Below are positions 20,299 through 30,051 of a stretch of 64,000 nt of DNA, in pieces (positions within the stretch are counted from its first letter, which is position 1; each line of letters starts with the position of its first letter). Both the position numbers and the translations under genes were made by a program. Origin of the DNA: Scilla litardierei (Eukaryota > Streptophyta > Magnoliopsida > Asparagales > Asparagaceae); contig CM061134.1 in assembly GCA_030789695.1 (NCBI GenBank), positions 65,733,481 through 65,797,480 on the forward strand. The letters are read 5' to 3'. A model generated the notes under the pieces. That model saw nothing but the letters and a program-made list of their open reading frames with translations, had not been told where the DNA came from and did not search any database.

Positions 20299-22125
20299 AT
20301 GGCATCCAACAACAACAACAACGTTCCTCTGCCGACTTCTTATAATAATCACGATCGTGATGGAGCGTCCACACTTTTCGAAGGTCAATTTACGGTATGT
20401 CCTCCACGTTTCAATGGTACTAATTTTGGCTATTGGAAGTGTAGGATGGAGACGTTCCTTAGGAGTTCTTCACTTTGGAGAACCCTTCACAAGGAGTACG
20501 TCGAGCCCACCGAAGAGGATTTCGAGAAATGGACGACTTCCGAGAAGTCCGCTGAAGTCAACAACGCTAAAGCAATGAACGCTCTTCATTGTGCGTTGGA
20601 CCCGAATGAGTTCAACAAGATATGCACATTTAAGAGTGCATATCAAATTTGGAACCATCTCATCGTTACCCATGAGGGAACAAATAAGGTAAAACTTTCA
20701 AAATTATATGTTGCCGTACAAAACTTCGATTTGTTTCATATGCAGGAGAATGAGAGCATTGCATCGATGTACGGACGCTTTACCGACATCACAAATGAAT
20801 TGGAAGCCCTTGGCCAAAAATACACTGAAGCTGAAAAGGTAAGGAAGATCATCATGGAAATAACCTCCAAATGGGAAAGGAGAGCGATCGCCATCGAGGA
20901 GGTCAATGATCTGAAGAATTACACAGTTGTGAATCTTATCGGGACTCTCATGTCTTATGAGGTAATACGAGAGAACCGATTAAAGATTCGAGCTATGATA
21001 AATCCTTCGGAGGCCAAGAAGAAGGCTTTGGCATTCAATGCCAATTCATCATCCTCCGATAGCGAAGATTCGGAAGATGAGATGGATTTGGGTGAAATGG
21101 CCCAAATGGCGAAGAAGTTCCAACGCTTCTTTCGCAAAGGTAAATTTACCTCTAATAAACATTTTGAGTCTACTAATGCTTCTTCCTCTCTTTGCTTTAA
21201 GTGCAATAAGCCAGGGCACATCAAGATGGATTGCCCAATGCTAAAGAACAAAGAGAAGTGGAAAGCTCCAAAGTACCACAAGTCCGACAAGAACAAGAGA
21301 GACAAGAAGAAAGGACTCGTAGGTACATTCGATGACTCAAGTGAAGAGTCATCAAGTGATTCCGATGATGAGAAGGGTGAGAGCGCTCACATGTGCTTCA
21401 TGGCCCGAGAGGATCCACTCTCTGAAGAGAGTGATTCCGACACAGATGAAACCGAGGTAACAATGGATGAACTTCGTATTATTAATGAAGAATTATTTGC
21501 TAAATATCAATCTTTAATGCTTAGATATACTAGCTTAAAGAAATCAAATGTTAGCAAGTCATCCATTCCATGCATTATCAACAATGACACCATTGTTGAT
21601 ACTTTAACTCTTGAGAAAGCAAATTTAGTTTCTCAAAATGCCACTTTGAGAGATGTGGTGAATAACCTCAAATCTCAACTAGATCAAACACATCCAACAG
21701 ATAATAGTGATCTAGTCACACGTCACACACAATTGGGTTTAGAGAATGATTCTCTTAAAACCCAAGTGCACAAGCTCAAAGCACGGGTGTCCACCTTGGA
21801 TACCAACATTTCTTCTCTAAAGGAAAAATATGAGCTCATGTCCTCCCGAATTATGAGATTCAATAAGGGAAAAGGACAATTGGATGGTTTGCTAGCAAAC
21901 CAATTTCCGGCCACACATCGTGTTGGTCTTAGGTTTGTGAATGCGAATTCATCCAATGCCCGCACCTCCTATAGTGGTGTCACTATAGACTTTGTGAGGC
22001 CTTCCTCCGGTGCATCCACAAGTGGTGTCAAAGACACTATAGGTAGCATACCTATCAAGAAAGTCACCACTTCACCTTCTCTTCCTTTTGGCAAGAAACC
22101 CACTAGGGGTGGAAACCAAAAGTAA
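20299..22125 (+). CDS. gag: Copia-1 Gag (truncated by a nonsense change)
   Basis: The first ATG after the PBS starts a 608-residue frame. Residues ~35-230 are the retrotransposon Gag (UBN2-type) domain, with FNGTNFGYWKCRMETFL near its start and the long helical region including MQENESIASMYGRFTDITNE. A CCHC zinc knuckle follows (CFKCNKPGHIKMDC, near residue 305), then acidic serine-rich stretches and a coiled coil (LENDSLKTQVHKLKARVSTL). The TAA at 22123-22125 replaces the CAA found in Copia-3, so the His-rich Gag tail is cut off. Gag forms the virus-like particle and binds element RNA. Confidence 0.9.
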   Translation: MASNNNNNVPLPTSYNNHDRDGASTLFEGQFTVCPPRFNGTNFGYWKCRMETFLRSSSLWRTLHKEYVEPTEEDFEKWTTSEKSAEVNNAKAMNALHCALDPNEFNKICTFKSAYQIWNHLIVTHEGTNKVKLSKLYVAVQNFDLFHMQENESIASMYGRFTDITNELEALGQKYTEAEKVRKIIMEITSKWERRAIAIEEVNDLKNYTVVNLIGTLMSYEVIRENRLKIRAMINPSEAKKKALAFNANSSSSDSEDSEDEMDLGEMAQMAKKFQRFFRKGKFTSNKHFESTNASSSLCFKCNKPGHIKMDCPMLKNKEKWKAPKYHKSDKNKRDKKKGLVGTFDDSSEESSSDSDDEKGESAHMCFMAREDPLSEESDSDTDETEVTMDELRIINEELFAKYQSLMLRYTSLKKSNVSKSSIPCIINNDTIVDTLTLEKANLVSQNATLRDVVNNLKSQLDQTHPTDNSDLVTRHTQLGLENDSLKTQVHKLKARVSTLDTNISSLKEKYELMSSRIMRFNKGKGQLDGLLANQFPATHRVGLRFVNANSSNARTSYSGVTIDFVRPSSGASTSGVKDTIGSIPIKKVTTSPSLPFGKKPTRGGNQK

Positions 22126-22553
22126 GGCCATGCTTACATGTACACTAACACTCATCCACGTAGGAAACCTCCTACTTCACAAGTGGATAATCATGACACT
22201 TTTTATGCTCCACACCCACGGACACGTACAAAACCACACATGAGAAATACTCATGTGCGTGCTCCTATACACTCGTATGCTCATACGCATCATACTTACA
22301 TGTATGCACATCCTCCGCATGTCATGCATTACATGTATGCACATCCTCCGCATGTCATGCATAACCCATATGCTTCATACAACATGCATGTTCCCAAGCA
22401 TACATATCATACTCGTATGTCGTATACATATCCACCACCTCATATTTATGCTAGAAACCATGTTCCTAAGAAGCATGCACCACATAGAAATTCAACAAGT
22501 ATGCATGCAACTAGGAAAAGGACTCCCAAAACATACACCATTTGGGGTCCTAA
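22126..22553 (+). pseudogene. Copia-1 Gag His-rich C-terminal region, interrupted
   Basis: The frame of gag continues past the stop into a His/Tyr/Met/Pro-rich stretch with an exact 33-bp in-frame duplication (22298 and 22331) encoding MYAHPPHVMH twice. The frame reaches YTIWGPN and is then broken by the Athila-like insertion. It resumes at 33260-33372 (NAYVDLF, TWTWLPKG). Copia-3 has the same region uninterrupted. Confidence 0.85.
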
Positions 22554-22804
22554 TGACGTGCGCTTATATTTCATATATTCATGCACGTTTTCTTTTGTGT
22601 TTCTCCGTGTTTTCCGCCGTCTCTTATTCGTTTTCGTATATTTTCCCGTTTTCTTTCACTTTTCTTTGTTTGTCCATGATTGCAGGAGTTCGACCACGTA
22701 GGGGACGTTTTACGATGATATCCCAAGTCCCCGGAGCAACGGGAGAAGTCACGCGTGATCCAGGGGGTCAAACGTCGAAGAATTCATCTTTCAGCCCCTC
22801 ACCC

Positions 22805-23167
22805 GGTCGGTTGATCATCTTCAACCGATCGGGTGATGCACGCGTGCACCACCCGGTCTCTACCGCAGCTCACAAAGAAGTCACCCGACCGGTTCACAGA
22901 CCGGTTCTGTGGGCGGCTGTTCTCTGTTTTTTCGAGCAGAATTCCAACCGATCGGGTGAATCTCACCCGATCGGTTCATCTGTAGCTGAGAAAAAGAGCT
23001 GAAGACACGGGCGCCGAACCGACCGGTTCACCCGACTGCTCCAAGATCCAACCGGTCGCTCAAGAACTCACCCGATCGGTTCATGAGATCGGGTGAAAAC
23101 TCGCCGTTTTCTGTAATTTATCTGTTACGGATCAACCGATCGGTTGACTTGTCAACCGATCGGTTGA
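22805..23167 (+). promoter_or_regulatory. Array of ~13 CCGATCGG-centred palindromes in U3
   Basis: The extended unit is a 16-bp palindrome such as TCAACCGATCGGTTGA or TCACCCGATCGGTTCA, with variants (CCGACCGG, half-sites ACCGGT and ATCGGGTGA). Two copies at 23134 and 23154 are exactly 20 bp apart; another pair (22946, 22965) is 19 bp apart. The last ends 12 bp before the TATA box. The array is repeated in the 3' LTR. Confidence 0.9.
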
Positions 23168-23177
23168 TGCGTAAGTC

Positions 23178-23186
23178 TATATATAG
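23178..23186 (+). promoter_or_regulatory. TATA box of Athila-like LTR
   Basis: TATATATAG in the context GTCTATATATAGAACCCC, 12 bp downstream of the last palindrome. The 3' LTR has the same box near 32322. Confidence 0.7.
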
Positions 23187-24116
23187 AACCCCTAGGGTTC
23201 CAGAAACGGGAGAGTTGTATTTTTTAACTGTTTTATTTCCTTGTGACGGCTGTAATTGTTACTCTTAAGTAAGTTTTCAGATCTTTCTAAAATTTTAGTA
23301 TTGTCTTTATTACTCCTTTACTTCCGCATTGCAATTGTCCGATTATGATTTCAACGGTTAAATTTCATTTAGATTGCTTTTTCATGAATTTTTGTGAGTA
23401 GTTCCCAAATCTGGGATTTTGGTGGAAACCCCTTCGGGGGCTCTTCCCGATGCGTCCATAGGGTTAGGAAATCGATAGGGAGTAGGAATCTACCGGTTAC
23501 GCGGGGCGTTTCATTGTCATCGGCGGGAAAAAGACCGCCTTTGACCGTCGGGCCGAGGGGGAATAAACTTGGCGGTTGACTCCCTAGCCATAGCTCACGC
23601 CTTTAGCGTAGACGCCAAATCCTAGCACGCGGGAGCGGCAGGATGAGACGTCGGGAGATATCGTTGCGGACTTAGTGCTCCCGAGATCGATCAGTGTTAA
23701 TGGACACGGGAGTGCCCACTGATCGAATCCGGGAAGTCCGGTGTATCATCCTGGGCACCGACCGGAATATCGGGCCCATGGGACGCCGGTACCACTTTCA
23801 GAGGCAACGTCTCACCATTAGACCCTAATCCCGATCGCTATCCATACCCGTAGGCCGTATCGGCGAGGGTCTCTCGTCGGGTTGGAAACCGAAGTCCCGG
23901 GTTTACTTTCTTTTTGTTCATACGCTTTTATTTTCTTTCGTGACAACCATCCACCGATTCAGGCTAGCTCGCCCCTCGGGGTGATTCAGGTCCTACCTGA
24001 CCCAAGCACAACCTCGCCTCCCTGAGTTCGATATTCCCGCACCCTACACTAACCGTGAAACTTGCGGTAAACGACACCGCGCCGCCGCGCCGCAAGCGGG
24101 GCGCCGGTCAAGTTTA

Positions 24117-24134
24117 TGGCGCCGTTGCCGGGGA
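24117..24134 (+). other. Primer-binding site, tRNA-Asp
   Basis: TGGCGCCGTTGCCGGGGA is fully complementary to the 3' end (with CCA) of plant tRNA-Asp, the primer of Athila-type gypsy elements. It begins seven bases after the LTR. Confidence 0.9.
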
Positions 24135-24302
24135 GGCAACGTGCTTGTTATTTTAGGATCTCATAAACCCTCGTGTCTAGCTCACATCCCTACCTCGCGA
24201 TAATTTTTGCATTCTCCTTTTTCTTTTTATTTTTCTTATTTTTATTTCTTATTTTATCTGTCTCTTTCCCACTTGTCGCTTCACGGGTGTTTGTTGTTTT
24301 TC

Positions 24303-27047
24303 ATGCGCAGGAGTTCAAGGAGTTTTGACGACTTGATCCCCCTCGATCCAGAGATTAACGCCACCCTTAGGCGCTTGGCCGCCGAGAAGCGGAGAAGGGA
24401 AGATCCCGAATCCATGGAGGAGAACACCCCACCTCAGAAGTCTCTGCTGGAATACTCGATGCCATCTATCGAGTCCACTTCCGCCATCCGTCCTCCAGCT
24501 ATCACGGCCCAAAGCTTTGAGCTAAAGCCGTCATTGGTGACGTGGATCCAGCAGGATCAGTTTGCGGGTGCACCCATGGAGAGCCCGATCGAGCATCTAG
24601 ACTCCTTCTTGGAGAAGTGTGACACCTTCCGGATCAATGGTGTCACGACAGAGGCTATCCGTCTGAAGCTGTTCCCCTTCTCTTTGCGAGACAAAGCAAA
24701 GCAATGGCTAAGGGGGAAGTACCCCAACACTTTCAACACCTGGGAGAAGCTCTCCAACGCTTTTCTGACAAAGTTCTTTCCTCCGGGGAAGACCATGAAG
24801 TTGAGGAGTGAAATCTCCTCCTTCTCCCAGGCCAGCCACGAGTCCTTGCATGAAGCTTGGACGAGATATAAAGAGATGCAAAGAAGTTGCCCTCACCATG
24901 AGCTTCCGAAGTGGCAGATTATTAATTTGTTCTACAATGGGTTGAGGGATGACCTGAAATCTTCTATGGACGCCGCGGCTGGGGGTTCCTTCATGTCTAG
25001 AAGTGAGGAGGATGCCGGGCATATTCTAGAAAATATGGCATCCAACAATGAGCGGTGGTGTGACGAGAGAGCCACACCGAGATCCGGGGGTGTACATAGA
25101 GTCGAGGACGTCGACAAACTTTCAAGCAAGTTTGACTTGCTTTCGACCCAGATCTCCGCACTAATGGTTGGAGCCGGTGGGGCCGATACACAGCAGATTT
25201 CAGCAGTAGAGTCCGGATTCTTCGGGGAATTCGACGGTGGTGACATCTCACCACCGTTGGATCAGGCGAGCGCACTATTTTACAACCCTACGGGAAATGC
25301 GCCGTACCCGTCAAGGACAAATTCCAACCCGGCCTACTCTCCAAACAACCGGAACCACCCGAACTTCAGTTACCGTCCACCATTTCAGCCCTCGCCGCCT
25401 CAGCAGCCGCAGCAACAAGCATATCAGCCGGCTAGGCCACAGCAGAGTCAGTTTCAACAGCAACAGTATCAGCAGCAACCATCTCAGCAACAATCTTACG
25501 CCCCCAGGAATCAGCAGCCGTTCCAGCAGCATCAGCAGTATGGCCAACAGAGGGCCGTCTCTCCGGTTGAGTCTCTCTTGACTCAATATATTACCAACCA
25601 GGAGAGGATCAACCAGAAGCTGGAAATGGGTCAGCGGACCCTCACGGACCAAGTAACCCAGCTGGGGTTACAAGTGGCGAACCTTGCAAGGTCACAAAAC
25701 CAATTACCGCCACAACCGGAGGTGAACCCGAGGGGAGTAACCCAGACATCGGCACTCTTGCACGAGCACGCAAATGTGTCCGCTATCGTTCTGAGAAGCG
25801 GGACACAAATTCCTACTAGAGTGCCCCCTAGCAACCCGGAAGCACCGTCGGTCGTTGAGAAACCGATTGAAAAATCAAACAACGCCGGTGCTTTGTCATC
25901 AAATCCTATGACTCCGGAGGGAGTCTCTGAAGAAGAGAAAGAAAAGAAGGAGGAAGAGAGCCTTAGAGTGTATAAACCCGTTGTGCCATTTCCCCAACGG
26001 TTGGCTCAGGCAAAAATTGATGAGAAATATGGCAAGTTCTTCGCCATGGTCAAGGACCTGAGTTTGCAGATCCCCTTCCTAGAAGCAATCGAAACAATCC
26101 CCTCATATGCAAAATTCTTGAAAGATTTGGTGACTAGAGGGTCTAGAAAGGAGAAAGTAGTGTTGACGGCGGAGTGTAGCGCTCTTATCCAGAGGGCAAA
26201 TCCGCCGAAACTTAAAGACCCGGGGAGCTTTTCCATTCCTTGCACGATCGGGGCAGTGAAGATTCATCGTGCACTCGTCGATCTCGGAGCGAGTGTTAGT
26301 TTGATGCCCTTGTCAATGTACAGAAGAATAGGGATGGGTGATTTGGAACCCACCGGGATGACCCTACAACTAGCTGACCGGTCGGTCAAATACCCGGTAG
26401 GAGTTGTGGATGACCTGCCCGGGAATGTGAGAGGGGTGCATGTGCCTGTGGACTTTGTAGTCATGGACATGCCCGAAGACGCACACACCCCCATTATCCT
26501 GGGACGGCCTTTCATGGCCACTGCTGGCGTTCTAATAGATGTGAAGAACGGAAAACTATCTCTGAACGTCGACGGAGAGAAAGTTGAGTTTGACCTGGGA
26601 TTATCTATGAAGCACCCCGATCCCCCTGATGACCCTGGATGCAATTTGCTTGAGATAGAAGAAGAAAAAGCTGTAGAGGAGAGCTCCTGGGAGATTCTCC
26701 TGAGAAACCCCCCCGATGACTTGGGGGATTTAGAATATGAAGAAGGCCCCGAAGACAAAAAAGCTGCTGGAAAACCAAGTGCAGCGAGAACGACCCCTCC
26801 CGGGTTCCCCAAGACTCCTCCTGTGAGGAGAACGGAGAAAGAGCCCATGGATCTCACTAAAGACGAGGTCCGGATCCTGAAAAAGATGGCGGGAAGCGCC
26901 AACACCAAGGAAAAGCCCCCGGACCCCAAGAACAAGGGAAGGGTAGTCGAGCAAGTATTTTTCCAGCCGCTGACTACTCCAAGTGCCTTCAGCTCCAGCG
27001 AGGAAGAGATGCCGAAATTTGGGCATCACCCGTATCAGCCACCATGA
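24303..27047 (+). CDS. gag-pro: Athila-like Gag-protease polyprotein
   Basis: The frame opens upstream, but the first ATG giving a plausible N-terminus is 24303 (MRRSSRSFDD), a 914-residue product. Residues ~75-235 are the gypsy Gag domain (FAGAPMESPIEHLDSFLEKC, KLFPFSLRDKAKQWL, FPPGKTMKLR). A long Gln/Pro-rich region follows, with no CCHC zinc knuckle. Around residue 655 an aspartic protease begins (ALVDLGASVSLMPLSMYRR, later PIILGRPFMATAGVLIDV). DLG in place of D(S/T)G is usual for Athila/Tat proteases. The frame ends shortly after the protease; no RT follows. It is intact, so Gag could be made. Confidence 0.93.
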   Translation: MRRSSRSFDDLIPLDPEINATLRRLAAEKRRREDPESMEENTPPQKSLLEYSMPSIESTSAIRPPAITAQSFELKPSLVTWIQQDQFAGAPMESPIEHLDSFLEKCDTFRINGVTTEAIRLKLFPFSLRDKAKQWLRGKYPNTFNTWEKLSNAFLTKFFPPGKTMKLRSEISSFSQASHESLHEAWTRYKEMQRSCPHHELPKWQIINLFYNGLRDDLKSSMDAAAGGSFMSRSEEDAGHILENMASNNERWCDERATPRSGGVHRVEDVDKLSSKFDLLSTQISALMVGAGGADTQQISAVESGFFGEFDGGDISPPLDQASALFYNPTGNAPYPSRTNSNPAYSPNNRNHPNFSYRPPFQPSPPQQPQQQAYQPARPQQSQFQQQQYQQQPSQQQSYAPRNQQPFQQHQQYGQQRAVSPVESLLTQYITNQERINQKLEMGQRTLTDQVTQLGLQVANLARSQNQLPPQPEVNPRGVTQTSALLHEHANVSAIVLRSGTQIPTRVPPSNPEAPSVVEKPIEKSNNAGALSSNPMTPEGVSEEEKEKKEEESLRVYKPVVPFPQRLAQAKIDEKYGKFFAMVKDLSLQIPFLEAIETIPSYAKFLKDLVTRGSRKEKVVLTAECSALIQRANPPKLKDPGSFSIPCTIGAVKIHRALVDLGASVSLMPLSMYRRIGMGDLEPTGMTLQLADRSVKYPVGVVDDLPGNVRGVHVPVDFVVMDMPEDAHTPIILGRPFMATAGVLIDVKNGKLSLNVDGEKVEFDLGLSMKHPDPPDDPGCNLLEIEEEKAVEESSWEILLRNPPDDLGDLEYEEGPEDKKAAGKPSAARTTPPGFPKTPPVRRTEKEPMDLTKDEVRILKKMAGSANTKEKPPDPKNKGRVVEQVFFQPLTTPSAFSSSEEEMPKFGHHPYQPP

Positions 27048-27245
27048 GCATCTCTTGCGGGCGTCGAGCCAACGACGTTAAACAAGTGCGCTTCATGGGA
27101 GGCAACCCATGTTCTAAACTTTTTCTCTAACTTTTAGCGTTATTTTTTAACTTTATTTTATCTATTTTTATAAATAAAATCAGCCGCGAGAACATCCGTT
27201 CGGGGACTTAATCAAATCTATTGGTTTTTGCAGAAAACAAACCCC
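27048..27245. other. Gag-protease 3' spacer
   Basis: Contains GAGCCAACGACGTTAAAC and GGAGGCAACCCATG, phrases I recall from Athila elements just after pol. Here they follow the protease directly, marking the place where RT-integrase is missing. Confidence 0.6.
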
Positions 27246-27610
27246 AACCGATCGGGTGACAACTCACCCGATCGGTTGGGATGTATCAGATACATGCCGT
27301 GATCTGTCCCCATATGACCCGATCGGTTGAGTAATGAAGAGACCGGGTGGCAGACCGGGTGAGCTGGGGAGAACTCTCGGGAAATTTTGGGGAATATCAA
27401 CCGATCGGTTGAGTTCGAGCGCGATCGGTTGACCTGACCGGGTGAGCAGCCCTAAGTTCTCGGGAAATTGAGTGGAGTGGCCAACCGATCAGTTGACAAG
27501 TCAACCGATCGGTTCGCCTGTAGCATTTCTTCGGCAAGATTTTCGACTCAACAGTCAACCGATCGGGTGACATGTCACCCGATCGGTTCGACTTAAAACC
27601 CTATATAAAC
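27246..27610 (+). promoter_or_regulatory. Internal promoter-like region: palindrome array plus TATA
   Basis: About twelve copies of the LTR palindrome family lie here, including three pairs exactly 20 bp apart (27246/27266, 27483/27503, 27557/27577). The last unit ends at 27588. TATATAAAC starts at 27602, 13 bp downstream, nearly the LTR spacing. Sequence between the motifs differs from the LTR, so the array is not a simple recent LTR copy. It lies upstream of the extra ORF and could drive its transcription. Confidence 0.75.
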
Positions 27611-28086
27611 CCCCCCGACACCCGCTCGTTTCCATCTCGCCCGATCGCAAAAACCCCCAAAATCTCGCCGTCGTTTCGCCTTCCCCTCTCTCCCAACAAC
27701 CGATCTTCCTCCCCCACGGCCTCTACTCCTCCATTACTCCTTCTCCCCACCACCTCCATCAATCCCTCCATCATCTCAACCCTCTCTCTCCTCCCATTCC
27801 GAGATTTTGACCTAATTTTCCCCCAAACCACCCCCATTTCGAAAATTGTTGCCGAAGGAGTTCGCCGCGGCTCCACGCTACTCTCGCTGAACAGTGTGGG
27901 GGCATCAACGAGCAAGCTCCACCATTCCGCTTGGGTAAACTCGCTCCTAAGCTTATATTTATATATTTGCCCTATTTATCGTACTTGCTCGTTTGTTTGT
28001 GTTAGTGTGCATCCACGATTTTCGCACTAATTCTTGCTCGCACACACACACACACGGCCAAGGATAAGGACAAAGGAAAAGAAATT
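27611..28086 (+). other. Leader of the extra ORF
   Basis: Pyrimidine-rich UTR-like DNA. A GGGTAAAC donor-like site lies near 27935 and a (CA)n run at 28042-28054. Just before the ATG at 28087 the same frame already reads a lysine-rich stretch (AKDKDKGKEI), so translation may begin further upstream through a spliced first exon. Confidence 0.4.
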
Positions 28087-30051
28087 ATGAGGGAAGAGGA
28101 GCCGTCTCGAAAGAGACGAAAACAAACACGCCCCCCTTCCCGTACACGAGCACTTACACTTGGCCCTTCTCCACCTATTATCCCCCCTGTGGACCCAATG
28201 TTGGGCCCACACGGGTATATTTTTCGGAACCAGGAGCACAAAGATTTTTACCGTCGGCTTGATGCTCGAGGGCATCTATCCACTAAGTTTCCGCACGCAC
28301 AAACACTTGTCGATCTCGGTGTCTTCACCGAGGTCGAATCTCTTTTCGGTAACTTAGGATGGTTAGCCTTTCTTAATGCACATGCCGTATCCTACCCGGC
28401 ACTCACACTCGAATTCCTCTCCACACTTACTTGGGAGTCCGGGTCGATCATTAGATTCCGGGTGCGTAACCGTAGTGTCACCACGAACCTGAACACGATT
28501 AACGATATATTTGGTTTCCCCAATCTCGGGGATGATTCCATCCGACACTACGGGTACACGCCCGAGTTTGATGTCGATCAATTCTGGTTCCGCCTCACGC
28601 TGATCCGCGACTACCCCCGAGGAAGGGCCAAGGCCTCCTCCATCATTCATCCCGTGTTTCGATTGGCCCACAGAATCATTTCATCTGCATTCTTTCCTAG
28701 GGACGAGTCAGGCACTGTGACTATCCTTGACCTTTTTATCCTTTGGGCCATGACTTTTCCTTATGTCCGGGATGATGATGGAGTTAGCTTCAGGGCCCCT
28801 ACCGTCCCCATCCATGGCGGCGATTGGCTTGTTTACAAGCTACTCGAGATCAGCCGGGCCGGTAATGGGAAGTTTTGTTGCGGGGGCATCATCACGATCA
28901 TCTGCTCTCACGCCCAATTCAATATTACCATCCCCGGTAATCTTCCTGCTGCCGCAGGACCCTCACATCTTGATATTGATGTCCTGCGGCACATCCACAT
29001 GATCAAACCCCGCTCGGATGGCCGCTTCATATTTCATTATGGCCACCCCCCAGCCCCTTACACCATTCTGCCCAACCCCGCTCGCATGACCCTTGCTCTC
29101 GTGGGAGATTGGACTTTCCCTCCTGATCCTGATTTCTTAGCTGGGTTGAATCTTCCTTTCTTTCCCGCAGACGCCCGTAGATCACCGTCCCCTGCCGCCC
29201 ACTTAGGCGAGCAGGATATCCCTGCGTCTGGGGGAGATTTAGGGGCTGGCCCGAGTCGTCCCGTTTCTGCTCCGGGACCGATCACGTCTGAGCACCTCCT
29301 TGCGGCCATTTCTGGCCTTGTCTCCTGTGCTGGCATGACCACTGCCGCTAGCACCTCTTCGACCTTACCTGGCGGCACCACCTCTGCTTCGCGTCAGTCT
29401 ACGTCTTTTGGTCGCCGTCAGGTATCTGCCCGTCTAGGACTTGAGAGGGAGGTCGCTGCCCTTCGTGAGCTCGCCATGTCCTCTGTTTCCTCGGACCCAT
29501 CGCCATCCTCCATTCTCACTCACCCACATTTCCTCGCACTTGAGAGGAACGTGGCAGCCATTCTCCGCCTTCTTACCCATATCCACGGACCACCTCCACC
29601 TTCACCACCCCCACCTTCACCACCCAGGCGATCTTCTCCTCCACCCACCCACACTTCTCCACATTCCTCCCCTCCCTCTTCACATCCCATCCCAGCATCC
29701 ACTTCACCCCTCCCGACCACTTCCACCGCACCCACGCTACCTCACTCCTCCTCCGTCACTCCATACGTGCGCCGGAGGAAATTGCCGGTGCGCTCCAGAT
29801 CCCTCCCACCACCTCCCACTACCGTCACCACCGCACCTACTTCCTCCACTTCTATTCCTCTCACCACCGCCTTGATCGCCTTCCTACCACCACCACCCAC
29901 CACCACCGACACTCGTCCCATTGTTCACACCACCACTGCCCCTACTACTTCGCCTCTTCCCCCACTTCTCAGCACACCCCCAGCCTCCCCCGACCATCCA
30001 TCCACACCCTCTTCCGAGGAGGACGAGGACTCAGCTCCTCCTGCTTTCTAG
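28087..30051 (+). CDS. Athila-like extra ORF (so-called env-like / ATHILA ORF-1 type)
   Basis: A 654-residue product. The N-terminus is strongly basic (EEPSRKRRKQTRPPSRTRA), a likely nuclear-localisation signal. Residues ~50-290 form the globular part typical of the plant retrotransposon ORF-1 family (FLNAHAVSYPALTLEFLSTL, NTINDIFGFPNLGDD, ILDLFILWAMTFPYV). The C-terminal third is Pro/Ser/Thr-rich and ends in an acidic SSEEDEDSAPPAF. I see no signal peptide or clear transmembrane segment, so the env-like label is doubtful. The frame is intact and preceded by the palindrome-TATA region. Function unknown. Confidence 0.85.
   Translation: MREEEPSRKRRKQTRPPSRTRALTLGPSPPIIPPVDPMLGPHGYIFRNQEHKDFYRRLDARGHLSTKFPHAQTLVDLGVFTEVESLFGNLGWLAFLNAHAVSYPALTLEFLSTLTWESGSIIRFRVRNRSVTTNLNTINDIFGFPNLGDDSIRHYGYTPEFDVDQFWFRLTLIRDYPRGRAKASSIIHPVFRLAHRIISSAFFPRDESGTVTILDLFILWAMTFPYVRDDDGVSFRAPTVPIHGGDWLVYKLLEISRAGNGKFCCGGIITIICSHAQFNITIPGNLPAAAGPSHLDIDVLRHIHMIKPRSDGRFIFHYGHPPAPYTILPNPARMTLALVGDWTFPPDPDFLAGLNLPFFPADARRSPSPAAHLGEQDIPASGGDLGAGPSRPVSAPGPITSEHLLAAISGLVSCAGMTTAASTSSTLPGGTTSASRQSTSFGRRQVSARLGLEREVAALRELAMSSVSSDPSPSSILTHPHFLALERNVAAILRLLTHIHGPPPPSPPPPSPPRRSSPPPTHTSPHSSPPSSHPIPASTSPLPTTSTAPTLPHSSSVTPYVRRRKLPVRSRSLPPPPTTVTTAPTSSTSIPLTTALIAFLPPPPTTTDTRPIVHTTTAPTTSPLPPLLSTPPASPDHPSTPSSEEDEDSAPPAF

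Larger units (their letters stand above)
22554..24110 (+). repeat. Athila-like 5' LTR
   Basis: Starts TGACGTGCGC and ends GCGCCGGTCA. It has the same length as the 3' LTR and no indels were noticed. U3 holds the CCGATCGG-centred palindrome array and a TATA box at 23178. Confidence 0.95.

Noticed and set aside
22700..23002. Open frame across the Athila-like LTR array, repeated at 31844-32146
   Set aside because: It is open in both LTRs only because they are near-identical copies. The translation follows the palindrome repeats and contains no domain.
25311..25652. Leu-rich antisense frame that looks membrane-like
   Set aside because: Reverse reading of the Gln-rich Gag linker.
26264..26935. 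223-codon antisense frame
   Set aside because: Shadow of the Gag-protease gene, with no domain.
29441..29875. Pro/His-rich frame overlapping the extra ORF
   Set aside because: Alternative-frame reading of the Pro/Ser/Thr-rich tail of the real ORF.
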